DNA of 64,000 nucleotides from RGIG9060 sp036307825 (GTDB taxonomy: Bacteria; Spirochaetota; Spirochaetia; Treponematales; Treponemataceae). The notes beneath the pieces were generated by a model that saw nothing but the letters and a program-made list of their open reading frames with translations, ran no database searches and had not been told where the DNA came from. Shown in pieces: positions 50,893 through 59,283 of this stretch (the first letter of the stretch is position 1; every line of letters begins with the position of its first letter). A program made the position numbers and the translations under genes. The DNA is taken from assembly GCA_036307825.1 (NCBI GenBank), contig JAXJWW010000104.1, positions 10,768 through 74,767 of the forward strand, written 5' to 3'.

Positions 50893-52318
50893 ATGAATAT
50901 CGTTAAAAATATTTTTTTTTAAAAACAAAAAGACAAAAAATAACACCATCAATACAGATAACGAAATATTTACAAGAACAACTCAAGAACAGCAAATAAA
51001 ACAATCTCAAGAAGATACACAAAATTTTGAATTAACTTGCGAAATGCAAGATGCAATAAACTCAATAAAAAATCCTAAAAATCAAATTATTTGGATATAT
51101 GGAAAAGCAGGAACTGGTAAATCAACTTTTCTTAATTATCTAAAAAATACGGTAAAACAAAAAAACACAGTATATCTTGCGCCAACTGGTATGTCAGCAT
51201 TGCTTATATCAGGTCAAACAATTCATAGTTTTTTTCAAATTCAACCAACTTCTTTGTACATACAAAACAAAAGTAAGTCTAATTACAATAGAAGTCTATT
51301 AAACAAACTTTCGAGAGTAGATTTAATTGTTATTGATGAAATTTCAATGGTAAGAGCTGATTTGTTAGATGAAATTGATTACGAACTTAGAATTGCTACA
51401 GAAAATGACACCCCTTTTGGTGGAATAAAAATGTTATTTTTAGGAGATCCATATCAGTTGCCTCCTGTGCTAGATAAAAATGTACAAAATATTTTTATGA
51501 CGAAATATAAAAGTGCATACTTTTTTTCTTCAACTGTAATTAGGAATAATTTAAGTCTAATAACTCATATTGAATTTACAAAAGTTTTTAGACAAACTGA
51601 TGAAAATTTCCTAAATATTTTGTCGTCTTTACGATTAGCAGAAAATATTACAACAAATACATTGGATAGTATAAACTCAAGAATTATTTATGATGAAGAA
51701 ATTCCAAAAAACATTATTCGTATTACAGGAACAAAAGCACAAGCAGAAAATTATAATTTAGTAGAATATACAAAAATAAATTCCCAAGAAAGAACTTTTA
51801 TATACACTGGTGAAGGCAATATTCCACAAGACAAAGATCTCCCTTGTCCTAAAAACATAAAATTAAAAATCGGAACACAAATTTTATTAATTGCAAATGA
51901 TCAAGGAAAAAGTTATGTAAACGGAACAGTAGCAACTATAACAGACTTTAAAGATGATTATATAATCGCTAAAAAAGAGAATGGGGCTGAAATATTTATA
52001 AAACGACATACATGGGAAGGTATAAAATATGATTTAGTCGATGGCGAAATTGTCGAAAAAATTGATTATACATATACTCAATATCCAATACTTTATGGTT
52101 GGGCAATGACAATTCATAAAGCACAAGGAAAAACATTCGAAAAAGTCTATATAGACCTTTCTACAGGACCATTTACAGAAGGACAAGCTTATGTTGCAGT
52201 ATCTCGTGTAAAAAGTATTGACGGTTTATATTTGAAAACAAAATTATACACTAGAGATTTTTTTACTAATGGTATAATAAAAAAATATTTTAACTATATA
52301 AAATTGCTAAAAAAATAA
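50893..52318 (+). pseudogene. Pif1-like helicase interrupted by a T9 tract (frameshift near the 5' end)
   Basis: From 51044 a 424-residue frame encodes a superfamily 1 helicase: Walker A GKAGTGKST, Walker B VIDEISM, GDPYQLPP, FRQ, MTIHKAQGKTF and AYVAVSRVK. The in-frame codons just upstream (NFELTCEMQDAI) fit the usual Pif1/RecD start of the domain, and the frame stays open back to a run of nine T at 50932-50940. Before it, ATG 50893 with a leaderless-type promoter is in the other frame; removing one T would join them. It is therefore a broken, phase-variable or slippage-expressed gene, or a sequencing error. Confidence 0.7.
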
Positions 52319-52328
52319 TCCTACCCTG

Positions 52329-52367
52329 CCCCGTAAAAATTTTTCTTTACGGGGTTATTTTTTTACA
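52329..52367 (+). terminator. Terminator after the helicase gene
   Basis: CCCCGTAAA and TTTACGGGG pair perfectly around an 8-nt loop and are followed by a T-rich run. Confidence 0.85.
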
Positions 52368-52433
52368 CTTCCCTATTTTCAACTTCATTCAAAAAATCGT
52401 AAATTCCGTCTTGGGACAAAATTCCGCGTTTTA
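52362..52433. repeat. Direct repeat, left copy (duplicated 3' end of the 97-residue gene)
   Basis: Matches 53161-53232 at 68 of 72 positions in the same orientation. On the minus strand it still encodes the last residues of that protein, ending with a stop. It marks the left edge of the vapBC cassette. Confidence 0.85.
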
Positions 52434-52495
52434 AGTTTTTTTTACTCTACACAAGTGATATAAACTGTGGTATATTTAAGCATAGGAGGATTGAA

Positions 52496-52744
52496 ATGCC
52501 ATACACGCTGGTTGAAGAAAAAATTTCTCAAATTTCTAGTGAATTTCAACAAGAACTTATTGATTTTGTAGATTTCTTGCTTTACAAACAAAATTTACAG
52601 ACAGAAAAAAATTCAATTTCTCAAGAAAAACAAAAAAAACTTGATGCCCTTAATGCTATTTCTGGAATTTTAACGACAGAAGAATCAAATGCCATAAATG
52701 ACTCAATTTCAGCGGGAATAAAATGCAAGGAAATTCAGTTATGA
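52496..52744 (+). CDS. VapB-type antitoxin (DUF2281-like)
   Basis: The 82-residue protein resembles small DUF2281 antitoxins: EEKISQISSEFQQELIDFVD and DFLLYKQ at the start, then a charged linker. Such proteins bind and neutralise the adjacent VapC and repress the operon. AGGAGG lies 7 nt before the ATG. Its stop overlaps the vapC start (ATGA), the standard arrangement. The pair lies between two copies of the 3' end of a neighbouring gene. Confidence 0.8.
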   Translation: MPYTLVEEKISQISSEFQQELIDFVDFLLYKQNLQTEKNSISQEKQKKLDALNAISGILTTEESNAINDSISAGIKCKEIQL

Positions 52745-53139
52745 CATATTTTTTAGATACAAATATTATAAGTTATATATTAAATGGAAATACTAATGTC
52801 AAAAATAGAATAGAGGAACTTATTTTACAGGATAATAATATTTCAGTTCCTATATTTGCTTATTATGAAATAAAAAGAGGTTTACTTTCTGTTGGTGCAA
52901 CTGCAAAATTTGAACGTTTTGATAATTTTGTAAAAGTTTGTAATCTTGTAAATGTAGATATATCTACTTTTGATTTAGCATCTCAAATTTATGCACAATT
53001 AAAACAGACTGGAAATCTTATTGAAGATGCAGATTTACTCATCGGTGTATCAGCATTAGAACACAATGCAATTTTAATTACAAATAATGCTAACCATCTT
53101 CAAAGAATTCCAAATTTACAAATAGAAGTTATAAATTAA
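52741..53139 (+). CDS. vapC: VapC-family PIN-domain toxin
   Basis: The 132-residue PIN ribonuclease carries the acidic active site: Asp6 in YFLDTNIISYIL, Glu43 in AYYEIKRG and Asp96/Asp98 in LIEDADLLIG, with Asn115 in LITNNANHL. VapC toxins cleave specific RNAs, often initiator tRNA or 23S rRNA. The ATG at 52741 overlaps the antitoxin stop; an in-frame ATG six codons earlier would lie inside the antitoxin gene and is less likely. The target is unknown. Confidence 0.92.
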   Translation: MTYFLDTNIISYILNGNTNVKNRIEELILQDNNISVPIFAYYEIKRGLLSVGATAKFERFDNFVKVCNLVNVDISTFDLASQIYAQLKQTGNLIEDADLLIGVSALEHNAILITNNANHLQRIPNLQIEVIN

Positions 53140-53160
53140 ATCATTTTCTTCTGATATTTT

Positions 53161-53232
53161 TTTACTCTTCCCTATTTTCAACTTCACACAAAAAATCGTA
53201 AATTCCGTCTTGGGACAAAATTCCGCATTTTA
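53161..53232. repeat. Direct repeat, right copy (3' end of the 97-residue gene)
   Basis: Intact partner of 52362-52433; it forms the last codons of the gene at 53162-53455. Confidence 0.85.
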
Positions 53233-53455
53233 AAGTTTTGGGTAAAAGATTTTGTTCATCAAGTTGGTAGTCTTTTAGCCATTTGCCACTTTCATAATAA
53301 TTAGTTAGAGATTTTAATTTTTTTTGTAAATTTTTGTTTTTATAAAATTCCTCTTTGGATTTTTCAAAAGAAAATCTAAGGTCGTCAAAAAATTTTTCCA
53401 TTTTGATTATTCGAGAAACTGCAATTTTCAATTTTATTCTTTCTAAAAAACTCAT
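53162..53455 (-). CDS. 97-residue protein of unknown function
   Basis: A basic, helical protein with Phe/Lys-rich segments (FEKSKEEFYKNKNLQKKLKS) and a C-terminal part SQDGIYDFLCEVENREE. No family is recognised. It starts within 1-2 nt of the MATE gene stop on the same strand, so translation is probably coupled. Its 3' end is duplicated 0.8 kb away, beyond vapBC. Confidence 0.55.
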   Translation of the reverse strand: MSFLERIKLKIAVSRIIKMEKFFDDLRFSFEKSKEEFYKNKNLQKKLKSLTNYYESGKWLKDYQLDEQNLLPKTLKCGILSQDGIYDFLCEVENREE

Positions 53456-53456
53456 T

Positions 53457-54788
53457 CTAATATCTATATTTTTTTCGGAATTTGATTAAAAAGATAATTG
53501 TTGTGATACAAGCTAAAACATCGGCAATAACCATAGAAAACCAAATTCCTTTTAAGCCAAAAATAAGGGGAAGAACCAAAATCGTTACGATTTGAAAAAC
53601 TAAAGTTCTTAAAAAAGAAATTAGAGCAGAAATCAATCCATTATTTAAACTTGTAAAAAATCCACTTCCAAAAATATTTATTCCAGCAAATACAAATGAA
53701 ATAATACTAATTCTTGCTCCAGCAACTGACATTTCCATTAAATCTTTATCGTAACTTGCAAAAATTGAAACTAAAGGACGAGCAAAAACTTCGGCAAAGG
53801 CAACAAGAAAAAGTCCACCTAAAGTAATTATTGTTAAACTTTTTTTGAACATATTTTTAAGTTCATCATAGTTTTTTGCCCCGTAATGATAACTAACGAT
53901 AGGACTACTTCCCATAGAATATCCAAGGAAAATTGCAATAAAGATAAAACCTAAATACATCAATACACCGTAAGCGGCAACACCAGTTTCTCCTGCGTAT
54001 TTCATCAACTGAAGATTAAACAAAATTCCAACGATAGAAGCAGATAAGTTGTTTACCATTTCAGAAGATCCATTTGTGCAAGTTTTCAAAAATACTTTAG
54101 GATAAAATTGAGTTTTTCCAAGACGTAAAGGACTAGAATTATTTTTTCTGCAAAAATACACAATTGGAATAATTCCGCCAACACAATATCCGATAACAGT
54201 AGCAAATCCAGCCCCAGCAATTCCCCAGTCAAACAAAGCAATAAAAACATAATCCAAAATCATGTTTGTACAACCAGCAGCGATTGTTACTCGTAAACTA
54301 TAATTAGGTTTTTCTGCCACAACATAAAAACTTTGAAACATTACTTGAATCATGTAAGCAGGAACAAAGGCAAATAAAATTCTTCCGTAGATAACACAAT
54401 TTTTTAAAAGTTCACCTTCGGCTCCTAAAAACCTAGCAACTGGTTCAGCAACAAAAATTCCGATAACTGCAAAAATTAAACCTAAAAAAATTCCTACATA
54501 AACAATCATGGAAAAATATCGATTTGCAAGTTCACTTTTTCCTTCGCCTAAAGTTGCAGATACAATAGCACTTCCACCAGTTGCAAGCATAAAACCAACG
54601 GTGCTAACTCCCATAATAAGCGGCATCATCAAATTTATTGCGGCAAAAGAAGTTTTTCCCACAAAGTTAGAAACAAAAAATCCGTCTACAACGCTATACA
54701 TTGATGTAAAAATCATCATCATAACAGACGGAAATACATACCTAAAAAGTTTTTTGTATGTAAAATGGTCACTGAGTTGAATATTCAT
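53457..54788 (-). CDS. MATE-family efflux transporter
   Basis: The 443-residue protein has 12 hydrophobic helices in two similar halves, beginning YVFPSVMMMIFTSMYSVVDG and FVSNFVGKTSFAAINLMMP, the MATE signature region. MATE transporters export drugs or other organic compounds using Na+ or H+. It follows mntP by 12 nt on the same strand. No Shine-Dalgarno is obvious. The substrate is unknown. Confidence 0.9.
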   Translation of the reverse strand: MNIQLSDHFTYKKLFRYVFPSVMMMIFTSMYSVVDGFFVSNFVGKTSFAAINLMMPLIMGVSTVGFMLATGGSAIVSATLGEGKSELANRYFSMIVYVGIFLGLIFAVIGIFVAEPVARFLGAEGELLKNCVIYGRILFAFVPAYMIQVMFQSFYVVAEKPNYSLRVTIAAGCTNMILDYVFIALFDWGIAGAGFATVIGYCVGGIIPIVYFCRKNNSSPLRLGKTQFYPKVFLKTCTNGSSEMVNNLSASIVGILFNLQLMKYAGETGVAAYGVLMYLGFIFIAIFLGYSMGSSPIVSYHYGAKNYDELKNMFKKSLTIITLGGLFLVAFAEVFARPLVSIFASYDKDLMEMSVAGARISIISFVFAGINIFGSGFFTSLNNGLISALISFLRTLVFQIVTILVLPLIFGLKGIWFSMVIADVLACITTIIFLIKFRKKYRY

Positions 54789-54800
54789 ATTTTTTATTTT

Positions 54801-55388
54801 CTAAAAAAAGAATCCTTTTATAAAAATTTCAATTCCGATAAAAACTAAAATACAGCCGCCAAAAATTGTAGCTTTACCAGAAAGTTTTGTTCCAAATTTT
54901 TTACCTAAAATTAAACCTAAAATACAAATAATAAATGTTACAAGAGCAATTATCAAAGCACAAACTAAAGCCATAAAAAAGTCATACTCTGAAATTGTAC
55001 AGCCAACTGAAAGTGCATCAATAGAAGTTGCAATTCCTTGAATTAACAAGGCTGAAAATCCTAATTTTACACTTGATGATTCATCTTCATCAGAAGATTC
55101 ATTTTTACCTTCGATAATCATTTTTATTCCAATAAAGCAAAGAAGAATTAAAGCTATCCAAGGAATAAAAAACTGAATTTTGCTAAAATATTTACATAAA
55201 TTATGAACTAAAAACCAACCCAAAAGAGGCATCATCGCTTGAAAAAAAGCAAAAACTCCAGCAATCAAACACATTCGTTTTCGTTGCATTTTTGGCTCAT
55301 TTAATCCATTTGCTAAAGAAACGGAAAAAGCGTCCATAGCAAGACCAACGCCCAATAAAATACTATTAAAGAAAAAAACAAAATTCAT
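54801..55388 (-). CDS. mntP: Manganese efflux pump MntP
   Basis: The 195-residue protein has six helices in two repeats, each with the conserved acidic motif: GLAMDAFSVSLANGL near residue 15 and ATSIDALSVGCT near residue 120. MntP exports Mn2+. AGGTAGAG precedes the ATG. It is upstream of the MATE gene. In other bacteria mntP is often controlled by an Mn2+ riboswitch; none was recognised in the short leader here. Confidence 0.93.
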   Translation of the reverse strand: MNFVFFFNSILLGVGLAMDAFSVSLANGLNEPKMQRKRMCLIAGVFAFFQAMMPLLGWFLVHNLCKYFSKIQFFIPWIALILLCFIGIKMIIEGKNESSDEDESSSVKLGFSALLIQGIATSIDALSVGCTISEYDFFMALVCALIIALVTFIICILGLILGKKFGTKLSGKATIFGGCILVFIGIEIFIKGFFF

Positions 55389-55461
55389 AAACTCTACCTA
55401 AATAAAAAATGAAGAAAAGATTATTTTTCAATTTTATATTTTTAAAGGGCGAAAGAATAAT

Positions 55462-55554
55462 GTCATCCTGAACCTCATGCTTAGCATGTGATGTTTCAGA
55501 ATCTTAATACAACGCGTAGTATAGATTCCGAAATAAATTCGGAATGACATTTTA
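55462..55554. repeat. Intergenic palindromic repeat, well-preserved copy
   Basis: Ends TGTCATCCTGAA and TTCGGAATGACA pair at 10 of 12 positions. Inside are two hairpins, CATGC-TTA-GCATG and ATTCCGAA-ATAAA-TTCGGAAT, so the whole can fold like a cloverleaf. A degenerate copy lies at 9889-9955. It occupies the gap between mntP and parB. Confidence 0.7.
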
Positions 55555-55568
55555 CCCATTAAACAAAA

Positions 55569-56495
55569 TTATTTTTTTGCAATTAAAGAATAAACTCGGT
55601 CTAAGTCGTCTGCAGAAAAATATTCAATTGAAATTGAACCTCTTTCAAGACTTCCTTTTATTGCAACCTTTGTCCCCAAAACACCAATCAATTCTTGTTC
55701 AACAGAAACTAAATCTGGGTCACGATTTTCTACAGGAACTGAAGAAGTTTTTTTAGAAGTCTTATCTGAAGGTTTGTAAGTTCCGTTCATTTCAGAAGCT
55801 AAGCGTTCAGCTTCTCGAACAGAAAGTCCTGAACCAGTAATTTTTGCAAAAAGTATTCTTTGGTCTGTTCCATTTACAACTGACAAAATTGCTCTTGCAT
55901 GTCCTGCAGAAATTACACCTTCAGAAAGTGAGCGTTGCATATCTTCTGGAAGTTTTAAAAGTCGTAAAGCATTTGCTACAGTTGAACGATTTTTTCCAAC
56001 TCGCTTAGAAACTTCTTCCTGAGAAAGATTCGACATTTCCATCAACTGTTGATAAGCCTGTGCTTCTTCCAAAGGATTTAAATTTTCTCGCTGGATATTT
56101 TCAATCAAGGCAACTTCAAGCATTTTTTCTGGAGAATAATTTTTTACACAAGCAGGAATTTTTGTTAAACCAGCAAGTTTTGCGGCACGAGTTCGGCGCT
56201 CTCCACCAACGATATAATATCCGCCATCAGCACATTCTGTAATGATAATTGGCTCGATAACTCCATCTTCTTTGATAGATTCAGAAAGTTCTTTCAAAGC
56301 CTCATCAGAAAATTCTTTTCTTGGCTGATACGGATTTGCTTTTAACTTAGAAATCTCTACTTCAAAAAGAGAATCTGCTTCACCTTTTTTATTTTTTGAT
56401 AATCCACCAACAGTTGTTAATTCATCAATTTCAATATCATCAGTTGAAAAAACGGCGGCAGCACCTTTTCCTAACGCATTCTTAGCCACGAGCAA
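55569..56495 (-). CDS. parB: ParB-like chromosome partitioning protein
   Basis: The 308-residue protein has the N-terminal ParB nuclease-like/CTPase domain with NPYQPRKEF and GGERRTRAAKLAG, then the central helix-turn-helix (LSQEEVSKRVGKNRSTVANA) and a C-terminal dimer domain. ParB loads at parS sites and spreads, working with ParA and SMC. The start overlaps the end of parA by 14 nt. No parS-like TGTTTCACGTGAAACA was found in the window. Confidence 0.95.
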   Translation of the reverse strand: MLVAKNALGKGAAAVFSTDDIEIDELTTVGGLSKNKKGEADSLFEVEISKLKANPYQPRKEFSDEALKELSESIKEDGVIEPIIITECADGGYYIVGGERRTRAAKLAGLTKIPACVKNYSPEKMLEVALIENIQRENLNPLEEAQAYQQLMEMSNLSQEEVSKRVGKNRSTVANALRLLKLPEDMQRSLSEGVISAGHARAILSVVNGTDQRILFAKITGSGLSVREAERLASEMNGTYKPSDKTSKKTSSVPVENRDPDLVSVEQELIGVLGTKVAIKGSLERGSISIEYFSADDLDRVYSLIAKK

Positions 56496-57237
56496 TCACC
56501 TCTGCTGCAAGTTGTTTGTAACTTCTTGCTCCAAGACAAGCGGTATCATACATTGAAATTGGCAATCCGTGGGAAGGTGCTTCTGACAAGCGCACATTTC
56601 GTGGAATAATTGTGTTAAAAACTGAATCTTTAAAATATGCTTTTACTTGGCTTACAACTTCATGAGCAAGACGAGTTCTTGAATCGTACATTGTAAAGAA
56701 AATTCCGCCAATCACCAAATTTGGATTTATTGTTTTTTGCACTTTTTTTACAGTTTGTAAAAGCAAAGAAATTCCTTCAAGAGCAAAATATTCACATTGC
56801 ATTGGAACTAAAACTGCATCTGCGGCGGCAAGTCCATTCAATGTTAAAATTCCCAAAGATGGTGGGCAATCTATCAAAATATAATCGTATTTATCTCTAA
56901 GAGGCTCTAAAACTTTTTTTAGATAAAATTCTCTATCCTCTTGGTCAACTAACTCAATAGCAGCACCAGACAAATCAATAGAAGCAGGAATTGCATCTAA
57001 ATTTGCAACAGGAGTTTTCTTAATTGTCTGTTCAGCCGTGGCTTGTTCTGCCATCAATTCATAGATAGTTGGTTTTTCTTTTGAAAGTCCAACACCAGAA
57101 GACATATTTCCTTGAGAGTCAAAATCAACTAATAGTACCTTTTTTCCTGCTTCTGCAAGATAAGCACCCAAATTTACTACAGAAGTGGTCTTTCCTACAC
57201 CACCTTTTTGATTTACAAAAACATATATTTTTGCCAT
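56482..57237 (-). CDS. parA: ParA/Soj-family partitioning ATPase
   Basis: The 251-residue deviant Walker ATPase begins KIYVFVNQKGGVGKTTSVVN (Walker A with the signature Lys) and has LIDCPPSLGILT. It drives segregation of ParB-parS complexes along the nucleoid. The ATG has no Shine-Dalgarno; TATACT ends 6 nt upstream, though a good -35 is missing. It is divergent from the methyltransferase gene, with only 45 nt between start codons. Confidence 0.94.
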   Translation of the reverse strand: MAKIYVFVNQKGGVGKTTSVVNLGAYLAEAGKKVLLVDFDSQGNMSSGVGLSKEKPTIYELMAEQATAEQTIKKTPVANLDAIPASIDLSGAAIELVDQEDREFYLKKVLEPLRDKYDYILIDCPPSLGILTLNGLAAADAVLVPMQCEYFALEGISLLLQTVKKVQKTINPNLVIGGIFFTMYDSRTRLAHEVVSQVKAYFKDSVFNTIIPRNVRLSEAPSHGLPISMYDTACLGARSYKQLAAEVIARG

Positions 57238-57282
57238 ATATATAGTATATCATTTTTTTTTAATAAAGTATATATTAGTTTT

Positions 57283-58458
57283 ATGGAAGATTTAAAACAA
57301 AATTTCAATCAAAAATACGCAGAAATTTCTCAAAATCTTGTTTCTGCAACATTTGCAAAGCCAACAGTGGATTCAAAATTCAATAAAATCAAAATTAATA
57401 TAAATAACCACAGTTTTTTTGTGCAAATGTACACTTCTACACAGGCTTTTCACAAGAATTTATCAAATGAAGAACTTAAAACTTTTTTACAAGAAAATAT
57501 CGGCGTAAATTTTAAGCATGTTTATATAGAAACAACTGATAAAAAATTCACTTTTTTAACAAATAAAAAAGGAAAAATCACTATTTTAGAAAACAGAAAT
57601 AATAAAAATCCAGTTGTTCAAGAAAAAAATTCTTCAAATAACTCAAAAATAAAAAATTACATAATTCAAGAAGGAAAACCAGTTCCCTTTTTAGTTCACT
57701 TAGGAGTTATGAATAAGGACGGGAAAGTTCTTGCACAAAAATACGATAAATTCAAACAAATAAATAGATTTTTAGAATACATAAAAGATATTTTGCCAGA
57801 AATAAACAATGGACAAACTTTAAAAATAATCGACTTTGGTTGTGGAAAATCTTATCTCACTTTTGCAGTTTATCATTTTATTAATGAAATTGAAAAAATC
57901 CCAGTTGAAATTATTGGATTAGATTTAAAAGATGATGTAATTACAATGTGTAATCTTTTAGCAAAAGAATTTGGATACAAAAATCTACATTTTTACAACG
58001 GAACAGTTGAAGATTATTTTGCAAAAATTGAAGATAAAAAATGCGATTTAGTTATTACACTTCACGCTTGTGATATAGCAACAGATTACGCAATTGCTTC
58101 TGCAATAAAACAAAATTCAAAGGCAATTTTGTCAGTTCCTTGTTGCCAACATGAGTTAAATCAAAATTATAAGCAAAGTTCTAATCAGGCAATAAATCAA
58201 ATGTTAAAATACGGAATCGTAAAAGAAAGATTTTTATCTTTAACAACTGATGTTATGCGATGCGAACTTTTAAAAGAAAAAGGTTATTCAACTCAACTTT
58301 TAGAATTTATCGATGTAAGTCACACACCAAAAAATCTTTTAATTCGTGCCGTAAAAAAGAAAAATTTTGACCAAAGTGAAAGTTCTACATCAAGTGGCTA
58401 CAAAGAAATTGCAAACTTAGTGAATCAAGATATTTGTCTTGCAAAACTTATGGAATAG
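57283..58458 (+). CDS. SAM-dependent methyltransferase (Methyltransf_32-like)
   Basis: The protein of about 391 residues has an N-terminal region of unknown fold and a Rossmann methyltransferase domain in the second half: LKIIDFGCGKSYLTFAVYHF (motif I), VEIIGLDLKDD and CDLVITLHACDIATDYAI, with SVPCCQHELN near residue 290. This resembles the family that includes TRM13-like tRNA methyltransferases; an RNA substrate is plausible. The ATG at 57283 follows TATATT by 6 nt. Its last 68 nt are duplicated at 59740-59807, beyond the XRE cassette. Confidence 0.82.
   Translation: MEDLKQNFNQKYAEISQNLVSATFAKPTVDSKFNKIKININNHSFFVQMYTSTQAFHKNLSNEELKTFLQENIGVNFKHVYIETTDKKFTFLTNKKGKITILENRNNKNPVVQEKNSSNNSKIKNYIIQEGKPVPFLVHLGVMNKDGKVLAQKYDKFKQINRFLEYIKDILPEINNGQTLKIIDFGCGKSYLTFAVYHFINEIEKIPVEIIGLDLKDDVITMCNLLAKEFGYKNLHFYNGTVEDYFAKIEDKKCDLVITLHACDIATDYAIASAIKQNSKAILSVPCCQHELNQNYKQSSNQAINQMLKYGIVKERFLSLTTDVMRCELLKEKGYSTQLLEFIDVSHTPKNLLIRAVKKKNFDQSESSTSSGYKEIANLVNQDICLAKLME
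58388..58455. repeat. Direct repeat, left copy (3' end of the methyltransferase gene)
   Basis: Matches 59740-59807 at about 59 of 68 positions in the same orientation; this copy is the functional end of the gene. Confidence 0.8.
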
Positions 58459-58491
58459 GAATTGAGTGGAAGATAAAATTCTTTAATAATA

Positions 58492-58671
58492 TCAATATTT
58501 TATAGATGGATTTAACATTATTTCTGATGATTTACATCTTGGACATTTTGTAGTGTAAATTTTACTATCATTCAAAGTTAATCCCAATCTAGCAGAATAT
58601 TTACCAATAAAAGAATGTTTACATTTTTTACATAAAAGAAATACAGTTTCATTTGGTAGAGTTTGTCGCAT
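58492..58671 (-). CDS. 59-residue zinc-ribbon protein
   Basis: The frame runs from ATG 58671 to TGA 58492 and has two CxxC knuckles, LLCKKCKHS near residue 14 and TKCPRCKSS near residue 43, typical of a zinc ribbon. There is no Shine-Dalgarno; TATAGA ends 7 nt before the ATG. It is the distal gene of the minus-strand set in the XRE cassette. Its small size explains why it could be overlooked. Function is unknown. Confidence 0.6.
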   Translation of the reverse strand: MRQTLPNETVFLLCKKCKHSFIGKYSARLGLTLNDSKIYTTKCPRCKSSEIMLNPSIKY

Positions 58672-58685
58672 TAAAACGTCTATAA

Positions 58686-58720
58686 TGTAATGGGCATTTT
58701 ATACAAAAATACCCATTACA
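58686..58720. repeat. Long hairpin inside the XRE cassette
   Basis: TGTAATGGGTATTTT (minus strand) pairs with AAAATGCCCATTACA over 15 bp with one G-U pair and a 5-nt loop. It lies just after the stop of the 75-residue gene. No T run follows, so it may be a processing site, a protein site or a recombination site. Confidence 0.6.
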
Positions 58721-58728
58721 AGAATTAT

Positions 58729-58956
58729 TTATTTAAGTAATTTTTCAGCTGAATTTGCAAAACTTGTAAGTATTTTACCAACCAGCCCAAAGAAACTAAA
58801 TTTGTCATCTCCAGATTCTGTACCCATCATAGAAGCTCTCATTTTCATTTCTTCAACTTTTAATAACGCATCTTCTTTATTCATTTCAAACTCTTCTCTA
58901 GAAAGAGGTTGTTTACCTTGTTTCAACATATTATTTCTGTAAGTATCATAATTCAT
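58729..58956 (-). CDS. 75-residue protein of the XRE cassette
   Basis: A charged N-terminal part (LKQGKQPLSREEFEMNKEDA) is followed by a hydrophobic, possibly amphipathic C-terminal helix (FSFFGLVGKILTSFANSAEK). AGGGGGA precedes the ATG. It lies 12 nt after the helical 87-residue gene. No family is recognised. The amphipathic tail recalls small membrane-active peptides, but this is speculation. Confidence 0.55.
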   Translation of the reverse strand: MNYDTYRNNMLKQGKQPLSREEFEMNKEDALLKVEEMKMRASMMGTESGDDKFSFFGLVGKILTSFANSAEKLLK

Positions 58957-58968
58957 ATATTCCCCCTA

Positions 58969-59232
58969 TTATTTATTTTGATTACATTTAGAAATAATGG
59001 CGTTTGCCCTTCTCTCTAAATCACTATTTGGTGTTTTCTTCAACAATACTAAAGCTTTTTCCGCATAATTTTTTGCAGCAGCATAAGCCCTTTGAGATTT
59101 TATATAATGTGGTTGAGTTTCTTTTGTTATGGGATGTCCATTTTTATAGTACGCCCATTCTCTATCAGCCCTTGCTAATTGAGTTTCTGCAGAACTAACA
59201 TATTGTTTAATTAATGAAAACTCGTCTCTCAA
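58969..59232 (-). CDS. 87-residue helical protein of the XRE cassette
   Basis: The protein is helical and TPR-like in feel (QRAYAAAKNYAEKALVLLKK). The start is set at TTG 59232 because GGAGG lies 5 nt upstream; a TTG at 59253 would place the GGAGG inside the coding part. It is the first gene of the minus-strand set, facing the XRE regulator. No family is recognised. Confidence 0.55.
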   Translation of the reverse strand: MRDEFSLIKQYVSSAETQLARADREWAYYKNGHPITKETQPHYIKSQRAYAAAKNYAEKALVLLKKTPNSDLERRANAIISKCNQNK

Positions 59233-59253
59233 AAAATCCTCCTTTATCCACAA

Positions 59254-59283
59254 TTGTAGTTTTATTTAAAATAAACACTACAA
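59254..59283. promoter_or_regulatory. 30-nt palindrome between the XRE gene and the facing operon
   Basis: TTGTAGT, TTTATTT, AAATAAA and ACTACAA make a near-perfect palindrome with a single inserted base. It lies upstream of the GGAGG of the minus-strand genes. Two smaller dyads follow toward the XRE gene, ACGATATATGTCGT (59307-59320) and CGTAT...ATACG (59318-59340). These are good candidates for XRE operators. Confidence 0.55.

Noticed and set aside
55388..55460. Manganese riboswitch (yybP-ykoY) in front of mntP
   Set aside because: The leader before mntP is short and shows no recognisable paired core of that class.
55380..55570. parS site near parAB
   Set aside because: No match or near match to TGTTTCACGTGAAACA was found here or elsewhere in the window; the palindromes at 55462-55554 are of a different type and recur at 9889.
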